Shown here one piece after another: positions 1-19,264 of a stretch of DNA of 64,000 nucleotides (the first letter of the stretch is position 1; each line of letters begins with the position of its first letter). This DNA is from Tillus elongatus (Eukaryota; Arthropoda; Insecta; Coleoptera; Cleridae). The stretch covers positions 161,832,118 to 161,896,117 of the forward strand of contig OZ023265.1 of assembly GCA_964006375.1 (NCBI GenBank). The letters run 5' to 3'. Below the pieces are notes generated by a model. It saw only the letters and a program-made list of their open reading frames with translations. It made no database searches and was not told the DNA's origin. Both the position numbers and the translations under genes were made by a program.

Positions 1-767
1 TCTTTAAGAGAAACTTGTATTACAAATTTCATTAAAGTTACAAAAGCTTTATAGAAGGAAACTTAATTCATATTTAGAAAAGTAAAGTATCTGCCAAATT
101 ATAAACGTAGCAGTTATTTTTCCTTATTAATCACCTGAATCATTTTGTTTTAGTCAACCCGGTTTTACCAACAGCTAAAAAAAATTTTTAAAACAAATTC
201 TCTGTTAGTGAATTTTCTGAATAAAAATTCAATATCAACAATAACAAAATGTCTGCTGAAAATTATAATTTCAGACTCAAAGATGACAAACTTATTTAGG
301 CGTTAAACAAAAATGAGATGTTCACAACGTATGAAATATGTGCACTATTGTTTCTCCAACTGTCAAAGTGAAACAAAAAAAAGAGATACATTCATCGATC
401 GATATTTATTGAATGTCTCTACATGATTCATCAGATTTCATGCCATACATTATTCTCAAAGTTCTTTTTTGGATGCGAAATATTATCTCTACATCAGAGC
501 TACTTCCCCAAAAGTTAATTCCAAAACTTAATCTAGATGGAAAATTTGAGAAATATACCGTTCGTAAAGTATATGTGTTTACGTATCTACTAACTATTAT
601 TATACTATAACAGACAAGAGTTATACCATTACATAAATTATTTATGTGATTTTTTCAACTCAAAGTGTCATCCATATGAAGACCCAAAAATTTGGTGCTT
701 AGAGCTAGGGTATGTACATCAGTGCCTAAGCAGAGACTTGAAGGAGTTTCAAATGTACTGGCCCTAG
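1..767. other. AT-rich stretch with no recognised gene
   Basis: No coding exon, RNA gene or recognisable repeat was found here. A 65-codon open frame at 413-610 has no recognisable domain and no splice context. The missing 3' exons of ASCC1 (minus strand) were looked for here and not found. Confidence 0.5.
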
Positions 768-883
768 CATGTTTTTCCTTCTCCTCCGAACCTTCAAGTC
801 CAGAATTAACAAGTTGCCTCTTTCCTCCTTGTCGACACCCACGGTACGATAGTATTTAGGCTGTAAGCCCTCGTGGTGTGTTG

Positions 884-886
<3 letters not shown>
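768..886 (+). mobile_element. 3' terminal fragment of jockey-like LINE (family J)
   Basis: This 119-bp piece matches the last ~120 bp of the LINE copies ending near 21589, 44165 and 49462. It shares the coding end for LPAHVF-like residues, the stretch GGCTGTAAGCCCTCGTGG and the terminal GTGTGTTGTTG. It is severely 5'-truncated and runs straight into a (TA)n tract. Confidence 0.8.

Positions 887-887
<1 letters not shown>

Positions 888-969
<82 letters not shown>
888..969. repeat. (TA)n microsatellite
   Basis: About 41 uninterrupted TA units. The mariner-type element at 970 is inserted at the right edge, so the TA target duplication cannot be told from the repeat itself. Confidence 0.97.
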
Positions 970-972
<3 letters not shown>

Positions 973-1386
973 GGTCGCTGATAAGTCTGGAAACGGTCGA
1001 TTATCCGGGAAAATATACAAGGTGTCGAAAAAAGTTTTATACAAAAGTTTTTGGGTTCTTCAATCTCTACTAGGCGGTGATAATTTTATTTATACAGGGT
1101 TGGTCATACAGGCGTGGCACACCAATATTAATTTTTTTTTAATGGAACACCCTATATATTATTCGATATTTCAATCCTTCTCTTAATTTTGAGCAACATT
1201 TATGAGAAGCATAATGTACCTAAACTCAATCGTTTCCGGGTAAAAAAATAAATAAAAATAAACGCTACTGTTTTTAAAATCTATTGGATGAAGAACAAAA
1301 ATAAATGAAAAGTAGAATATCTCTTGAAAACAATCTGTGAGTGTGAAAAGAACCGGTTGCGATGTTTTTAACATTGTTTGGAATCC
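970..1386 (+). repeat. Left terminal inverted repeat of the 970-3036 transposon
   Basis: Reads from CAGGGTCGCTG to GTTTGGAATCC and pairs with 2620-3036. At 417 bp it is far longer than the roughly 30-bp repeats of classic mariner elements. Confidence 0.9.
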
Positions 1387-1528
1387 CAAGATAAGATAAG
1401 ATGCCCATAAGAAACGCAGTATTATTCTTTTGTTTTAAAATGTTTCCAGGACAACGAATGTCAAACATTCATTCAGTGTCAACAGTTTTGAAACATTAGT
1501 AATTTAGTGTCAACAGTTTTTGTGCAAA

Positions 1529-2620
1529 ATGGCAAGTTTAAGTGAAACCGAACGTATCGAAATTTTAATGATGATAGGGTACGGTGATAGAACACGAAGT
1601 TTTGCTCAAGTGGTGATTATGTTCAATGAGTTGCATCCTGAGCGGGAATCGATCTCCAAATCCACAGTTTCGAAAACTTTGCATCGTTTTCACGAAACTG
1701 GCGGTATCAAGGATAAACCTAAAACTGGAAGGCCAGTAACCGTTACAAATGAAGAAAATTATTTGAATGTAATATTGGATGTGGTGGAAAATCCGAAAAC
1801 TTCGGCACAGCAATTGGCTTTAAATCACAATATGAGTCGATATTCAATTCAAAAGATTACGAAGCGGGAAAAGTTCCGTCCATATAAAATTCATTTATTG
1901 CAAGAACTGAGTGAAGACGATTTTGATCGCAGAATCGAGTTCTGTGAACTTATTATGGAGAAGTTACGCCAAAATTTTAACTTTGCCAACCACATTTTGT
2001 TTTCCGACGAATCTACATTTTGTTTGAATGGACAAGTCAACCGACACAACTGTAGGTACTGGTCAGACGAAAACCCACATTGGATGGAACAAATTCACAC
2101 CCAAAGACCGCAAAAAGTAAATGTTTGGTGTGCTATTATTGGTGGACATATCATAGGACCTTATTTTATACACGGTAATTTGAACTCTGCTCGATATTTG
2201 ACACTTTTGCAAGAATCAATTGTTCCAGACGTAAGTCGATTATTTCCGAACAATAACGACCCAAATCTACCAGCGGAAGAAATATGGTTTCAGCAGGATG
2301 GGGCACCCCCTCATTTTGGAATTGAGGTACGGGAATATCTGAATCAAACCTTTCCTGGCAGATGGATAGGGCGCAGGGGAACTATTGAATGGCCAGCTAG
2401 GTCTCCCGACATGACGCCGCTTGACTTTTTTTTGTGGGGTCATGTAAAAAATTTAATTTACCAAAATAGACCGCAGAATATTGAAGAGTTGCAAGCAAGG
2501 ATTGTGCATGAAATTAATAACATTCCTCAAAACGCTCTTGTAAATGCAGTGCAATGTTTTGTTAAGCGAATTCATTATTGTCAGGTCAATGGAGAACACT
2601 TTGAACATCTTATAAAATAG
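1529..2620 (+). CDS. Tc1/mariner-superfamily transposase
   Basis: A 363-residue DDD transposase, expected to cut the element at its inverted repeats and insert it at TA. The N-terminal third is a paired-like helix-turn-helix region: a STVSKTLHRF helix, then a GRPVTVTNEEN linker as in Tc1 and mariner proteins. The catalytic residues are visible: Asp160 in FSDES, Asp257 in QQDGAPPH and Asp294 in ARSPDMTPLDFFLW, with 36 residues between the last two. Length and motif order are those of a complete protein; no stop or frameshift is seen. The start is the ATG at 1529; the in-frame codon at 1520 is TTG. The TAG stop (2618-2620) ends where the right inverted repeat begins, so the coding region exactly fills the space between the repeats. 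The exact subfamily (DD36D or DD37D type) is not settled by reading. Confidence 0.9.
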   Translation: MASLSETERIEILMMIGYGDRTRSFAQVVIMFNELHPERESISKSTVSKTLHRFHETGGIKDKPKTGRPVTVTNEENYLNVILDVVENPKTSAQQLALNHNMSRYSIQKITKREKFRPYKIHLLQELSEDDFDRRIEFCELIMEKLRQNFNFANHILFSDESTFCLNGQVNRHNCRYWSDENPHWMEQIHTQRPQKVNVWCAIIGGHIIGPYFIHGNLNSARYLTLLQESIVPDVSRLFPNNNDPNLPAEEIWFQQDGAPPHFGIEVREYLNQTFPGRWIGRRGTIEWPARSPDMTPLDFFLWGHVKNLIYQNRPQNIEELQARIVHEINNIPQNALVNAVQCFVKRIHYCQVNGEHFEHLIK

Positions 2621-3033
2621 GATTCCAAACAATGTTAAAAACATCGCAGCCGGTTCTTTTCACACTCACAGATTGTTTTCAAGAGATATTCTACTTTTCA
2701 TTTATTTTTGTTCTTCATCCAATAGATTTTAAAAACAATAGCGTTTATTTTTATTTATTTTTTTACCCGGAAACGATTGAGTTTATGTACATCATGCTTC
2801 TGATAAATGTTGCTCAAAATTAAGAGAAGGATTGAAATATCGAATAATATATAGGGTGTTCCATTAAAAAAAAATTAATATTGGTGTGCCACGCCTGTAT
2901 GACCAACCCTGTATAAATGAAATTATCACCGCCTAGTAGACATTGAAGAACCCAAAAACTTTTGTATAAAACTTTTTTCGACACCTTGTATATTTTCCCG
3001 GATAATCGACCGTTTCCAGACTTATCAGCGACC

Positions 3034-3036
<3 letters not shown>
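2620..3036 (-). repeat. Right terminal inverted repeat of the 970-3036 transposon
   Basis: Reverse complement of 970-1386 with only scattered substitutions. Its inner edge overlaps the last base of the transposase stop codon. Confidence 0.9.

Positions 3037-3107
<71 letters not shown>
3037..3107. repeat. (TA)n microsatellite
   Basis: Continuation of the TA tract on the far side of the transposon at 970-3036. Confidence 0.97.
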
Positions 3108-5225
<2,118 letters not shown>

Positions 5226-5329
5226 ATATAGCTAAATAATAATAAAAAGTGTATGAATTTGACTCCGCCACCTATGGGTAGTCTACTGATAGATTACTTT
5301 GCAAGAAATACAGACAGAAGCACGTCCGA

Positions 5330-5545
5330 TAGATAATAAAAGAATTCTGATATTTCCGCCAAACGAAATATGTTAATTTTTGTGTCGTTGAACATCCCTA
5401 AATCGTTAGTGACTACCTACAGAAGAATATAAATATAGTTGTAGTGGTAGTGATTTGGGTTCTCAAAGTGTGCTTATCAGTGCTCTTCACATGTTCCAAT
5501 CTTCACTTAGTGAATTATGATTCTAGTGTCAAGTTATCTGTAAGA
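5330..5545 (+). mobile_element. Penelope pseudo-LTR fragment
   Basis: Shares TTTCCGCCAAACGAAAT with the reverse complement of 55357-55375. It also shares TGGGTTCTCAAAGTGTGCTTATC with 49505-49540, a piece of the pseudo-LTR family found at 21815-22085, 55015-55260 and 59890-60090. No ribozyme core is left in this fragment. Confidence 0.55.
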
Positions 5546-5614
5546 TGAACAGCTCGCTATGAATCCTCATTCCTTCCTCAACCATCTACGCTTTGTAATG
5601 CCGTCTTAGCAGGC

Positions 5615-6425
5615 ACATTTTCAGAATGATATATGATATGATATAGAATATCAGCATAGAGATGTTTCCAGAATCATATAATTATCATATATCATTCAGA
5701 ATGATATAATTATCATATATATAATTCAGAATGATATAATTATCATATTTCATTCAGAATGATATAATTATCATATATCATTCAGAATGATATAATTATC
5801 ATATATCATTCGGAATGACATAATTATCACATATCATTCAGAATGATATAATCAATATCATTCGGAATGACATAATTATCATAGATCATTCAGAATGATA
5901 TAATTATCATATATCATTCAGAATGATATAATTATCATATATCATTCGGAATGATATAATTATCATATATATAATTCAGAATGATATAATTATCATATTT
6001 CATTCAGAATGATATAATTATCATATATCATTCAGAATGATATAATCATATATCATTCGGAATGACATAATTATCATAGATCATTCAGAATGATATAATT
6101 ATCATATATCATTCAGAATGATATAATTATCATATATATATAATTCAGAATGATATAATTATCATATTTCATTCAGAATGATATAATTATCATATATCAT
6201 TCAGAATGATATAATTATCATATATCATTCGGAATGACATAATTATCACATATCATTCAGAATGATATAATTCTCATATATCATTCAGAATGATATAATC
6301 AATATCATTCGGAATGACATAATTATCATAGATCATTCAGAATGATATAATTATCATATATCATTCAGAATGATATAATTATCATATATCATTCGGAATG
6401 ATATAATTATCATATTTCATTCTGA
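5615..6425. repeat. 28-bp palindromic minisatellite, about 29 units
   Basis: The unit is ATTCAGAATGATATAATTAT followed by CATATATC. Units vary by small substitutions (CAG/CGG, GATA/GACA), by TA expansions and by short deletions. Each unit holds two short palindromes: ATCATTC facing GAATGAT, and ATGATA facing TATCAT. It lies just beyond the last ASCC1 exon seen here, probably in an ASCC1 intron. Confidence 0.93.
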
Positions 6426-6525
6426 AACATATTATGTTGAGAAAAAAAAAAAGGATAAACCATAAAACCTAAAAATGCTTTCACAGCTTAAGACTAACAA
6501 ACTAATAAAAGGACAAAATACCAAC

Positions 6526-12302
<5,777 letters not shown>

Positions 12303-13290
12303 TTTTGTTATTATGAAATTACGTCAAAGAAAATGCACTCATTAACGGTGATCGTTAAAAATTAAGTTTAGCAAAATCTAATAGGTATTTAATATTTGTA
12401 TTTGCAGTTGTTTTGGTTTTTCAAAATAAGATTTTGAGGTTAGAAGTTTCTGACATATCACTGCTGTACTTTTAAACTACTACCAAAGAGGAAATGAAAA
12501 TATTATTGAAAAAGAAAACAGTGACAGTAATAGTTCTAGTAGACTTCACTGAAAGAAGATCGACAACAAATCGCAGCGATCGGTGTATTTGAAATAATAT
12601 CCTATTGTTTAAAATGGACCAATTAGTTTCGCAATTCGTGAGTGTATGAACCTAGCGTGGCCCAAGGTTTATTGTTTAGATAGGTTGTCTGGTCACTGAG
12701 ATTGGAGAGACGCGAGAGGAGGGAATACGTCAGATGTATTCCAGATACGGATAACTCCTAGAGTTTCAGATTGCGTTTTGGTTTTTACGTAACATTTATT
12801 ATAAATTTCTCTATCTTTTAATATGTTTGCTATACAGTTTTCGAATACGATCAGTTACAGATTTCTATAATATTTCTATTTTTTCCTTTCTATAATCCTT
12901 CTATCTATAACATTTTTCTGTTAACTAGAGCTGTCGTGACAACATACTACCTGGTTCCACACCGAGATGGCGACCCTGTCGTATATCTCACAATGTTCTA
13001 GGAGGCTGGCTACCATAGCCGTATTACTTTATAGGTGTGTTCTCGCTATGGTTAGTATAGCGCGCTGACGAGCTCTGATTAGAGCCAACTCGGTCTGCGT
13101 TTCTAATTACGGTGAGAATACAGTTTTTTTAATGTTTATTTCGTACAAACTAGCAGTTAAATCGAAAGAATTGCCTTAAAGACAAAGACAGATATTTTGT
13201 TTATTCAGGTGCTGCGGAATCAACGTTATTACGAATTGATCGTTGACATTTCCCCGCCCATCATATGTATTTACTCCTAGTTCAGTATTT

Positions 13291-13409
13291 TTTGGAGGTT
13301 GTTTAAAAGCGTTTTTTTGTGGTTTATGCGTCAAAGGGGGGGTTCTAAGCATGTTTCTGTAAAGACGTTCCTAAAAGCCAGCGTGAACTCATCTGCATAT
13401 TTACTGTTA
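13291..13409. mobile_element. Family B terminal fragment
   Basis: Matches only the outer right end of family B: TTTTTGTGGTTTATGCGTC, GGGGGGTTCTAAGCATGTTT, an ACGTTC block and ATCTGCATATTTAC. Confidence 0.6.
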
Positions 13410-14009
13410 TTTTATAAATTATATACAAGGTGTATGAGTTTTTTGCTTAGAAAATGATTGTAAAAATTATAAACGTACTATTTTGTATGTTTACAAATAC
13501 ATACCTACCTAAATATTATAAACTTAAATAATTTACTCATTGTCATTAGTTGCATGTTATTAAATGATGCATATCCAGTAGAATAAGTAAACTATTAAAA
13601 ACTAAAAACCTACGTTGTGGTTTAGAAGAAAAACATTCTTCCCAGTTTGAAGCTTTGTGAATTTAAAATTTCATAAACATTAATTTTTTTGTTCCTTGTC
13701 AAGATAATCCAATTAATTGGATCCGTTAATTTGACATGGACTAACATCCTAAAACTTCAATAATTTCTGTTACTATGTGAAAAATCTTAATTTTAACTTA
13801 TTATTAATTGTCTAATCTTGTACTAAGTTCAAGAAGAACATAACTTTAAAAAGACGAATATAAAAAAACACGGCTGATTTCATTATTCGATGCACTATTA
13901 TTCCACTAGATTTAAATTGGGAATACATGTGACGTATTCCACTCTCTGATTGGTCGACGGCATTTGTAAACTGTGGCCTTTTCCGTTTGAAATTATCCTA
14001 CATTACAAT

Positions 14010-14103
14010 CGCGAATTGCGAAGCTTATTCTTATTGGTTCATTTTAAATAATATTATGATCTTATTTCAAATGAACCAATAAGGATACATTTCGCAATTC
14101 GCG
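14010..14103. repeat. Hairpin-forming inverted repeat
   Basis: Arms 14010-14046 and 14068-14103 pair (CGCGAATTGCGAA facing TTCGCAATTCGCG, and ATTGGTTCATTT facing AAATGAACCAAT) around an AT-rich loop of about 21 bp. A shorter partner sequence at 12605-12658 suggests a small hairpin element family. Confidence 0.75.
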
Positions 14104-14139
14104 AGTGTATGAACCTAGCTTTAAACTTATAACATCCTG

Positions 14140-16704
14140 GATATTAAGTTGAATTTCATAATTACGAATTACGAATGCGAGGCTCCTCCATGGCGATTAA
14201 CCACAATTTTCCCCAGCTGCTCGTGGGAACAGTATATGGAAACAGCCAAAAATATAAACCCAAACGAGATGGGTAATAATACTCTTGATCTCCAGGCAAC
14301 TGGGGAACCTATTAAGGTAGAGATGGGGGTTATCCCCTCTCTTACCGCCAAACCTTTGGAGGTAGAAATGGGGGATATCCCCTCTCTAACCGCCAAACCT
14401 ATGAAGGAAGGGATGGGGGTCATCCCCTCTCTATTCACCAAATCTTTGTCCTCCGATGAGGAGCGAGAGCATCTAAAGTCTCCCGTCCGCCACACGGAGG
14501 AGCAAAGAAAAAACGACGACTGCCTGGAGACGCAAGGAGACAGCTAAGTCGTCTGCTCAAGGCAAGTGTGCCTTTTTCAACCGCCTTGAGTCAGGTACTG
14601 GCGGAGTCGAGTCCCACCGGACTCAGGGAGAGGCTGGGGTGAGGGTACGACAAAACGACCCAATGAGTCGGACACTGTGGGAGCCGAAAGTGGAAAACGA
14701 CTCTTGTCAGATGGCAGTACACCTCAACAGAGGGCAAAAAAAAGTCCCGAGAGGGTCCTGTCAGACAAACATTCAGTGCAGTGGCCGAAGGGGTAAGAGT
14801 GGGCATTAACCACTCTAAACGTCCCTCCTCTTCACTGAATACTGAACAACTGGTGCTTCTGCAGAAGTCAATTTTAAGAGTTGTGGATGGCATACGAGAA
14901 GAAGAGCAAAAGATAAGGTTCCAGGGCTGTGTAAATCGACTGACTCCTCATCACTTGTGCCGACGAAGATAGTTCGCTTTGGCTGAAGCGGGCAGTTGGA
15001 AAGCTCCAGCCATGAGAAGGGGCTCGTCTCAAGCTTGTGCGAGGACAAGACCTCCCCAAGCTCTACGTCTGTGTGGCGTGCATCCCGGACAGGGTTGATT
15101 CTCCACTAACGCCCGAGACATTGCTCACCAGACTAAGGAGAATGATGAATGATAGTCTGAGCACTCGGGAGTGGACTGTTCTACACCGAGTAGACGCGGG
15201 ACCATCGTGACAAACATAGACATTTTCGGTCGACGCTAGGGGGAATTGGCTTCAGACCATACCTTGGCTTTGGTAAGGTTTTATTCCGACCAAGGATAAG
15301 GGGTTCTGCAGCTGAGCATAAACCCACAGCTACTAGTACCACCACCGCCAGTCAGCTTATTGCGACTGGAACAGGCCCTTCCGAGAGTGGCGGTGGAGCA
15401 GTCCCTCGGGTAGTGGCACCTCTGGTAGAAATAAATCTACCAGCAGCACTGGCCCCATTAGAGGAGGTGACAGGATATATTCTTCGACTAGAACCTCTAG
15501 AGGAAAATCACGGGGGAGAGGATAGTCCTCCCCTCGTGCGACTACCAAAGCTAGAACCTCTTTTAGGAGCTTGGGAATGGAGCTTCTGAAAAGGAAGCCC
15601 AGCCCCCTAACCCAAATCCTTAACCTTACCCCCCTCTCTCTCTACCTGAATACACTTCTCATTTAACCCCTATCCCCATTATCAACCCATGTCCACCACA
15701 ACTAGGTGCATTCAAGCGAATCTACATCATGCTAGGGCTGCAACATATCTCATTATCATGAAATTAAAACGTTGCTCTTCTCCAATAGCCCTGTGCGGCC
15801 AATTCGGACTGAACCAAAGGGCTAGGTAATACTTCTGGTAAGATAGTAGAGGTGGGCACTGGTATCAACCGCAGAGCCTGTATCTAGACCAGAAACAACT
15901 TAAAGTATTTTGTACTTTCAGAATACTGTACCAAGGACATGGCAGTCATCCATCTCAGGATCAGATCCGGAGACACTAGGCTAGACGTAGTAGCCTGCTC
16001 AACTTACTTCCCTGGAGACACAGATGCAGACCAACATCTTGCAGCAGAGATGCGGAAATTGATCAGCTACTGCAAGAGGAACAATAATCACCTTGAAATT
16101 GGATGCCATGCGAACTCACATCATCTGGTTTGGGAAAGCATGGACACCAACAGGCGAGGTGAGTCACTGTTTGAATATATTTTAGGGGAAGAGCTGGTGA
16201 TTAACAACGTAGGCTTGGAACCCACCTTTCTAACGGTTAATCGGAGAGTGGTTTTAGATCTCACGATCAGCTCAAAACTATTGATCACCAAAATCGTCAA
16301 ATGGGGGTATCGTCTGAACCCTCGTGTTCAGAACATGCCCATATTCTGTTTGAGATTGAAACAGGCACTATACATGTGGTGGAGTATCGGGACCCGAGGA
16401 GAACGGATTGGGAGGGCTACAATCAATCCCTCATATATCGACCTGAGTCCCCTATCCCCACGGTAAGGGATCGTGACGAGATAGAAATTGCAGCTTTTAA
16501 GGGATCAGCGTAACACGAAAACTGTCCACTAAAGACAAAAAAGACAGTCGTGGGTCTACTTGGTGGATCAAAAACTTCGAAAATCTACGAAGAGAAGTGC
16601 GATGTCTTTTCAATCGTGCTAAGACTACAGGCAACTGGAAACAATATAAATCAGCTCTAACACACTACAACGAGGAGATAAGGAATGCAAAGAGGGACTC
16701 CTGA
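14140..16704 (+). pseudogene. I-type LINE, 5' half (gag-like ORF1 and endonuclease)
   Basis: ORF1-like frame 14149-14547 contains three 15-residue repeats of the form PxxVEMGxIPSLTAK (14308-14442) and is then broken. From 15939 a second frame reads LDVVACSTYFPGD, a decayed GCDAN-like motif (GCHANSHH), RRGESLFEYIL, EPTFLTVNRRVVLDLTI. This is the apurinic-type endonuclease of I/R1-like LINEs. The sequence then frameshifts and ends near YKSALTHYNEEIRNAKRDS, the linker before the reverse transcriptase. The reverse transcriptase and RNase H are missing. The two RNase H-bearing 3' ends at 58330 and 60375 may be the same family. Confidence 0.75.
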
Positions 16705-16749
16705 AGAATTCACTGATTGCCGATGATCTTGTCATAATGGTTAGATAAG

Positions 16750-16855
16750 GACAATTAGTGAACCCAGATCACCACAACGCATTTTAAAACTCTGACGATC
16801 GATTCACTAACCAAGTTAGCGTCATCAGAGGAGGAATAATTCCTATTTATCCTCT
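16750..16855 (-). mobile_element. Penelope pseudo-LTR fragment with hammerhead-like motif
   Basis: On the minus strand: CTGATGA, a stem-loop CGCTAACTTGGTTAGTG, then AATCGATCGTC. The core has GAAT where GAAA is required, so it is probably inactive. The flanking ATCACCACAACGCA is the usual pseudo-LTR sequence. Confidence 0.6.
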
Positions 16856-18030
16856 GATGTTGATTTGATATTATGTTTATAAAGGACAATGTACAAAATA
16901 CGCTCTGTAGTTATAATTTATAACAACTGCAAGTACTTGTACAGTTTTGAATCATTCGTTAATACTATATAGTATTATATAATTATTGTATTAGAAAGGG
17001 ATCATGAGTTTTTCATTAAATACTTTTTCAAGTGCAAAATCAAGTACTTAGTAAGTATAGACAGTTTAATAATAGTCGCTACCTTTACATAGTACATATA
17101 TCGCATTTTTATAAGAATTTTATCTATCACTATACACTTTCGCTATTTATTATAAGATACCTTGTTTACATGAAACGAAAACTCTAGATAAAAATACATT
17201 TAGACAGTCATTAAAAATACCGCACCGTTTGTAGTAGTGATGATTCAATTATTGTCTTATTTTAAATAATTGCTGGTTTTGTTACATACTTTAACACATG
17301 TTTTAATTGTGCATTCTGAACAATAGATATAATAACCGGTGCTACGAAATGTTCCATCTTCAATTGTTATTTGTATAGCCTACTGTGTGTTTTTTATTGT
17401 TTGACTTGATAAGGGACATGTAGAATAGTGGCATTATTAGACAAGGATTTATTATTGTTGATATACAGCAGTGACAGGTCGAGAAGTGCAAAAAAAAAGT
17501 GCTTCTTCACGTCGATTTCAACATTGTGTTTACTCATTATACGAATAATCACTGAATACCTAATTAAGTTGTTTAGGGGCACACGGAAAAGGGAGGAATT
17601 GGTCGAAATGGTTATCACAACGAATAATAATGCTACTTACTATAATATTTATAAATATAACTCCCTGGGTAACTTAAATAGTAAGTAAATAAGTTTTATT
17701 ATCTTACGATATATAATTAGAAATAAATTTATCACAGTTTATTAAATATGTTCATTACCTACTTTATTCATCATGATGTTAAATATAATATGGTGAATGT
17801 ATAATGCATCTCTCATCAGTTTTTATGAAATTCTTTAAAATTAAACTGTATATGCAGCTACAATTAATATCTTAAATTACTCAAAGATATAAATACAAGT
17901 TGTCCAATAGGTGTAGAATCATATTTATATTTCGGAGACCGTCGACCATTTTATTGATGGGTGATATGTTACAAGAATTTACGAATACGGCAGGCATGCA
18001 ATCGTCAAGTGCACTTTGAAGAACTCAATT
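16856..18030. other. AT-rich intergenic DNA, nothing recognised
   Basis: No exon, RNA gene or repeat family was recognised. The open frame at 17428-17688 shows no known domain. Confidence 0.5.
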
Positions 18031-18034
18031 CACC

Positions 18035-18177
18035 ACAACACATTTTTAGTGAATTTTCTTTAAAAAAAAATCACTAATGAGGAGATCTCGACTTTTGAAT
18101 TTAGAAAAAATTCCTACAAATTAGCACTAATTAGGCCCCCGAGAACACATATCCGGGGTCGGTTTGAATTTTTATAT

Positions 18178-18275
<98 letters not shown>

Positions 18276-18385
18276 ATCACACCGATAACTCAAAAAATAA
18301 TGGGCCGATTTTGATCAAATTTGGTGAATACCTTCCTTTTGCAAATGGCTTTGATAAGTTCGTTTACCAGGAAAATCTGCTCAGT
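18035..18385 (-). mobile_element. Family A element copy
   Basis: In reverse orientation: TTTAGTGAATTTTC, CCCGAGAACACATATCCGGG, (TA)n at 18180-18242 turning into (TG)n, then ACCGATAACTCAAAAAATAA and TACCTTCCTTTTGCAAATGG. The hairpin end is missing. Confidence 0.8.
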
Positions 18386-18507
18386 TGAAATAGATTAAAC
18401 AATGTTTTCTTATATTTAGACAGACGGATTCCCTCTATCAGTGTCAGTTCTGAGCCAGCCTTAAATGTATGGAATTTAGACCACGAAATTATAATGCATT
18501 TTTGTAA

Positions 18508-18826
18508 GAAAATACATTCGGAACTCAGCAAGTGTGTTATGGTAGCGAATTTTTATTGAATGCCTCAAATTTGAATAGCTCAATTTGCTATTAACCTATA
18601 AGGAGCGTGGCCAGGAAACTAATTTTTTTCGGGAACATTTTAAGTTTATTTTCGAAATTCTTCTTACATTTTCAAACAATAAAGTTATTTTGATGAAATG
18701 TGGTACATTATTTTTACTATATATGTTATACTGGTAACCAAATTTGATGTATGTTTTCTTTAAAAAAAAATTGCTATTTAAAACATTTTTATGAAAATTC
18801 ACTATCATAACGCACTTGCTGCGTCC
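18508..18826. mobile_element. Family A MITE with two hairpin ends
   Basis: A short element of about 320 bp with the hairpin end at both sides: left CAGCAAGTGTGTTATGG, right CATAACGCACTTGCTGCGTC. These act as terminal inverted repeats. No coding capacity. Confidence 0.75.
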
Positions 18827-18835
18827 AGGCTTTTA

Positions 18836-19065
18836 ATACCTGAAATCGTTTATCAAACCGCACGTTGCGACGTCATCAGAGAATAATCAGAGTATTCACC
18901 CCACTGATGACACTACCGTTGTTAAATAAACGATCGTCAAGGCTTAATATATATTGTGATGAATTGGGCTCTCCAAGTTTATTTATCAGTGCTCATCACA
19001 GGTTTCAATCTGTATACATTCATACAGTGCATGCATTCGCCATTGTAATTATATATAGTCGTGTG
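18836..19065 (+). mobile_element. Penelope pseudo-LTR, diverged, with hammerhead-like motif
   Basis: Carries ACTGATGACACTACC and, after a damaged stem II, AAACGATCGTCAAGG at 18900-18944. It is followed by TGTGATGAATTGGGCTCTCC and GTGCTCATCACAGG. A partial inverted copy of the same sequence (GACGTCATCAGAG) lies at 18870-18882. Confidence 0.6.
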
Positions 19066-19084
19066 GGTCAAAACTGAGACCAAC

Positions 19085-19167
19085 TTCTTTATTTCGAAAA
19101 AATGTCTTCAAATTAGCTCCAACTAGGACCCCTAGAACCCATATCCGGGGTTAGTTTCAGTTTATAT

Positions 19168-19264
<97 letters not shown>

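Larger units (their letters stand above)
970..3036 (+). mobile_element. Complete Tc1/mariner-superfamily transposon with 417-bp inverted repeats
   Basis: A 2,067-bp element begins CAGGGTCGCTGATAAG and ends with its reverse complement. It is flanked by TA on both sides (968-969 and 3037-3038) and carries one open transposase gene. The inverted repeats (970-1386 and 2620-3036) are equal in length and nearly identical, differing at a handful of positions. It sits inside a (TA)n microsatellite. The intact reading frame and well-preserved repeats suggest a recent, possibly still mobile copy. A relative with different terminal sequence lies at 32886-34005. Confidence 0.9.
12303..14139. other. Intergenic region upstream of ASCC1 with repeat fragments
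   Basis: No coding exon was recognised. The ASCC1 promoter should lie just above 12303, but no TATA box or initiator stands out. The sequence CGCAATTCG, then GTGTATGAACCTAGC, occurs in the same orientation at about 12634-12658 and 14092-14119. The sequence around GGAATACGTCAGATGTATTCC (12722) recurs inverted at 13919-13940. Confidence 0.5.

Noticed and set aside
856..1186. Open frames coding IYIYIY repeats (also at 2820, 10757, 18164, 19162, 32660, 36016, 42220, 62160 and others)
   Set aside because: They are translations of (TA)n tracts, which stay open in any frame; no protein evidence.
5615..6425. CRISPR-like array because of short regular repeats
   Set aside because: Units are contiguous with no unique spacers and vary in length; it is a minisatellite in a nuclear genome.
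17428..17688. 86-codon open frame
   Set aside because: No recognisable domain, no splice or promoter context, AT-rich codons; an exon cannot be excluded.
18508..18826. Family A as a Helitron because of the end hairpin
   Set aside because: The bases after the hairpin are not a constant CTRR and no TC start was seen; classification left open.
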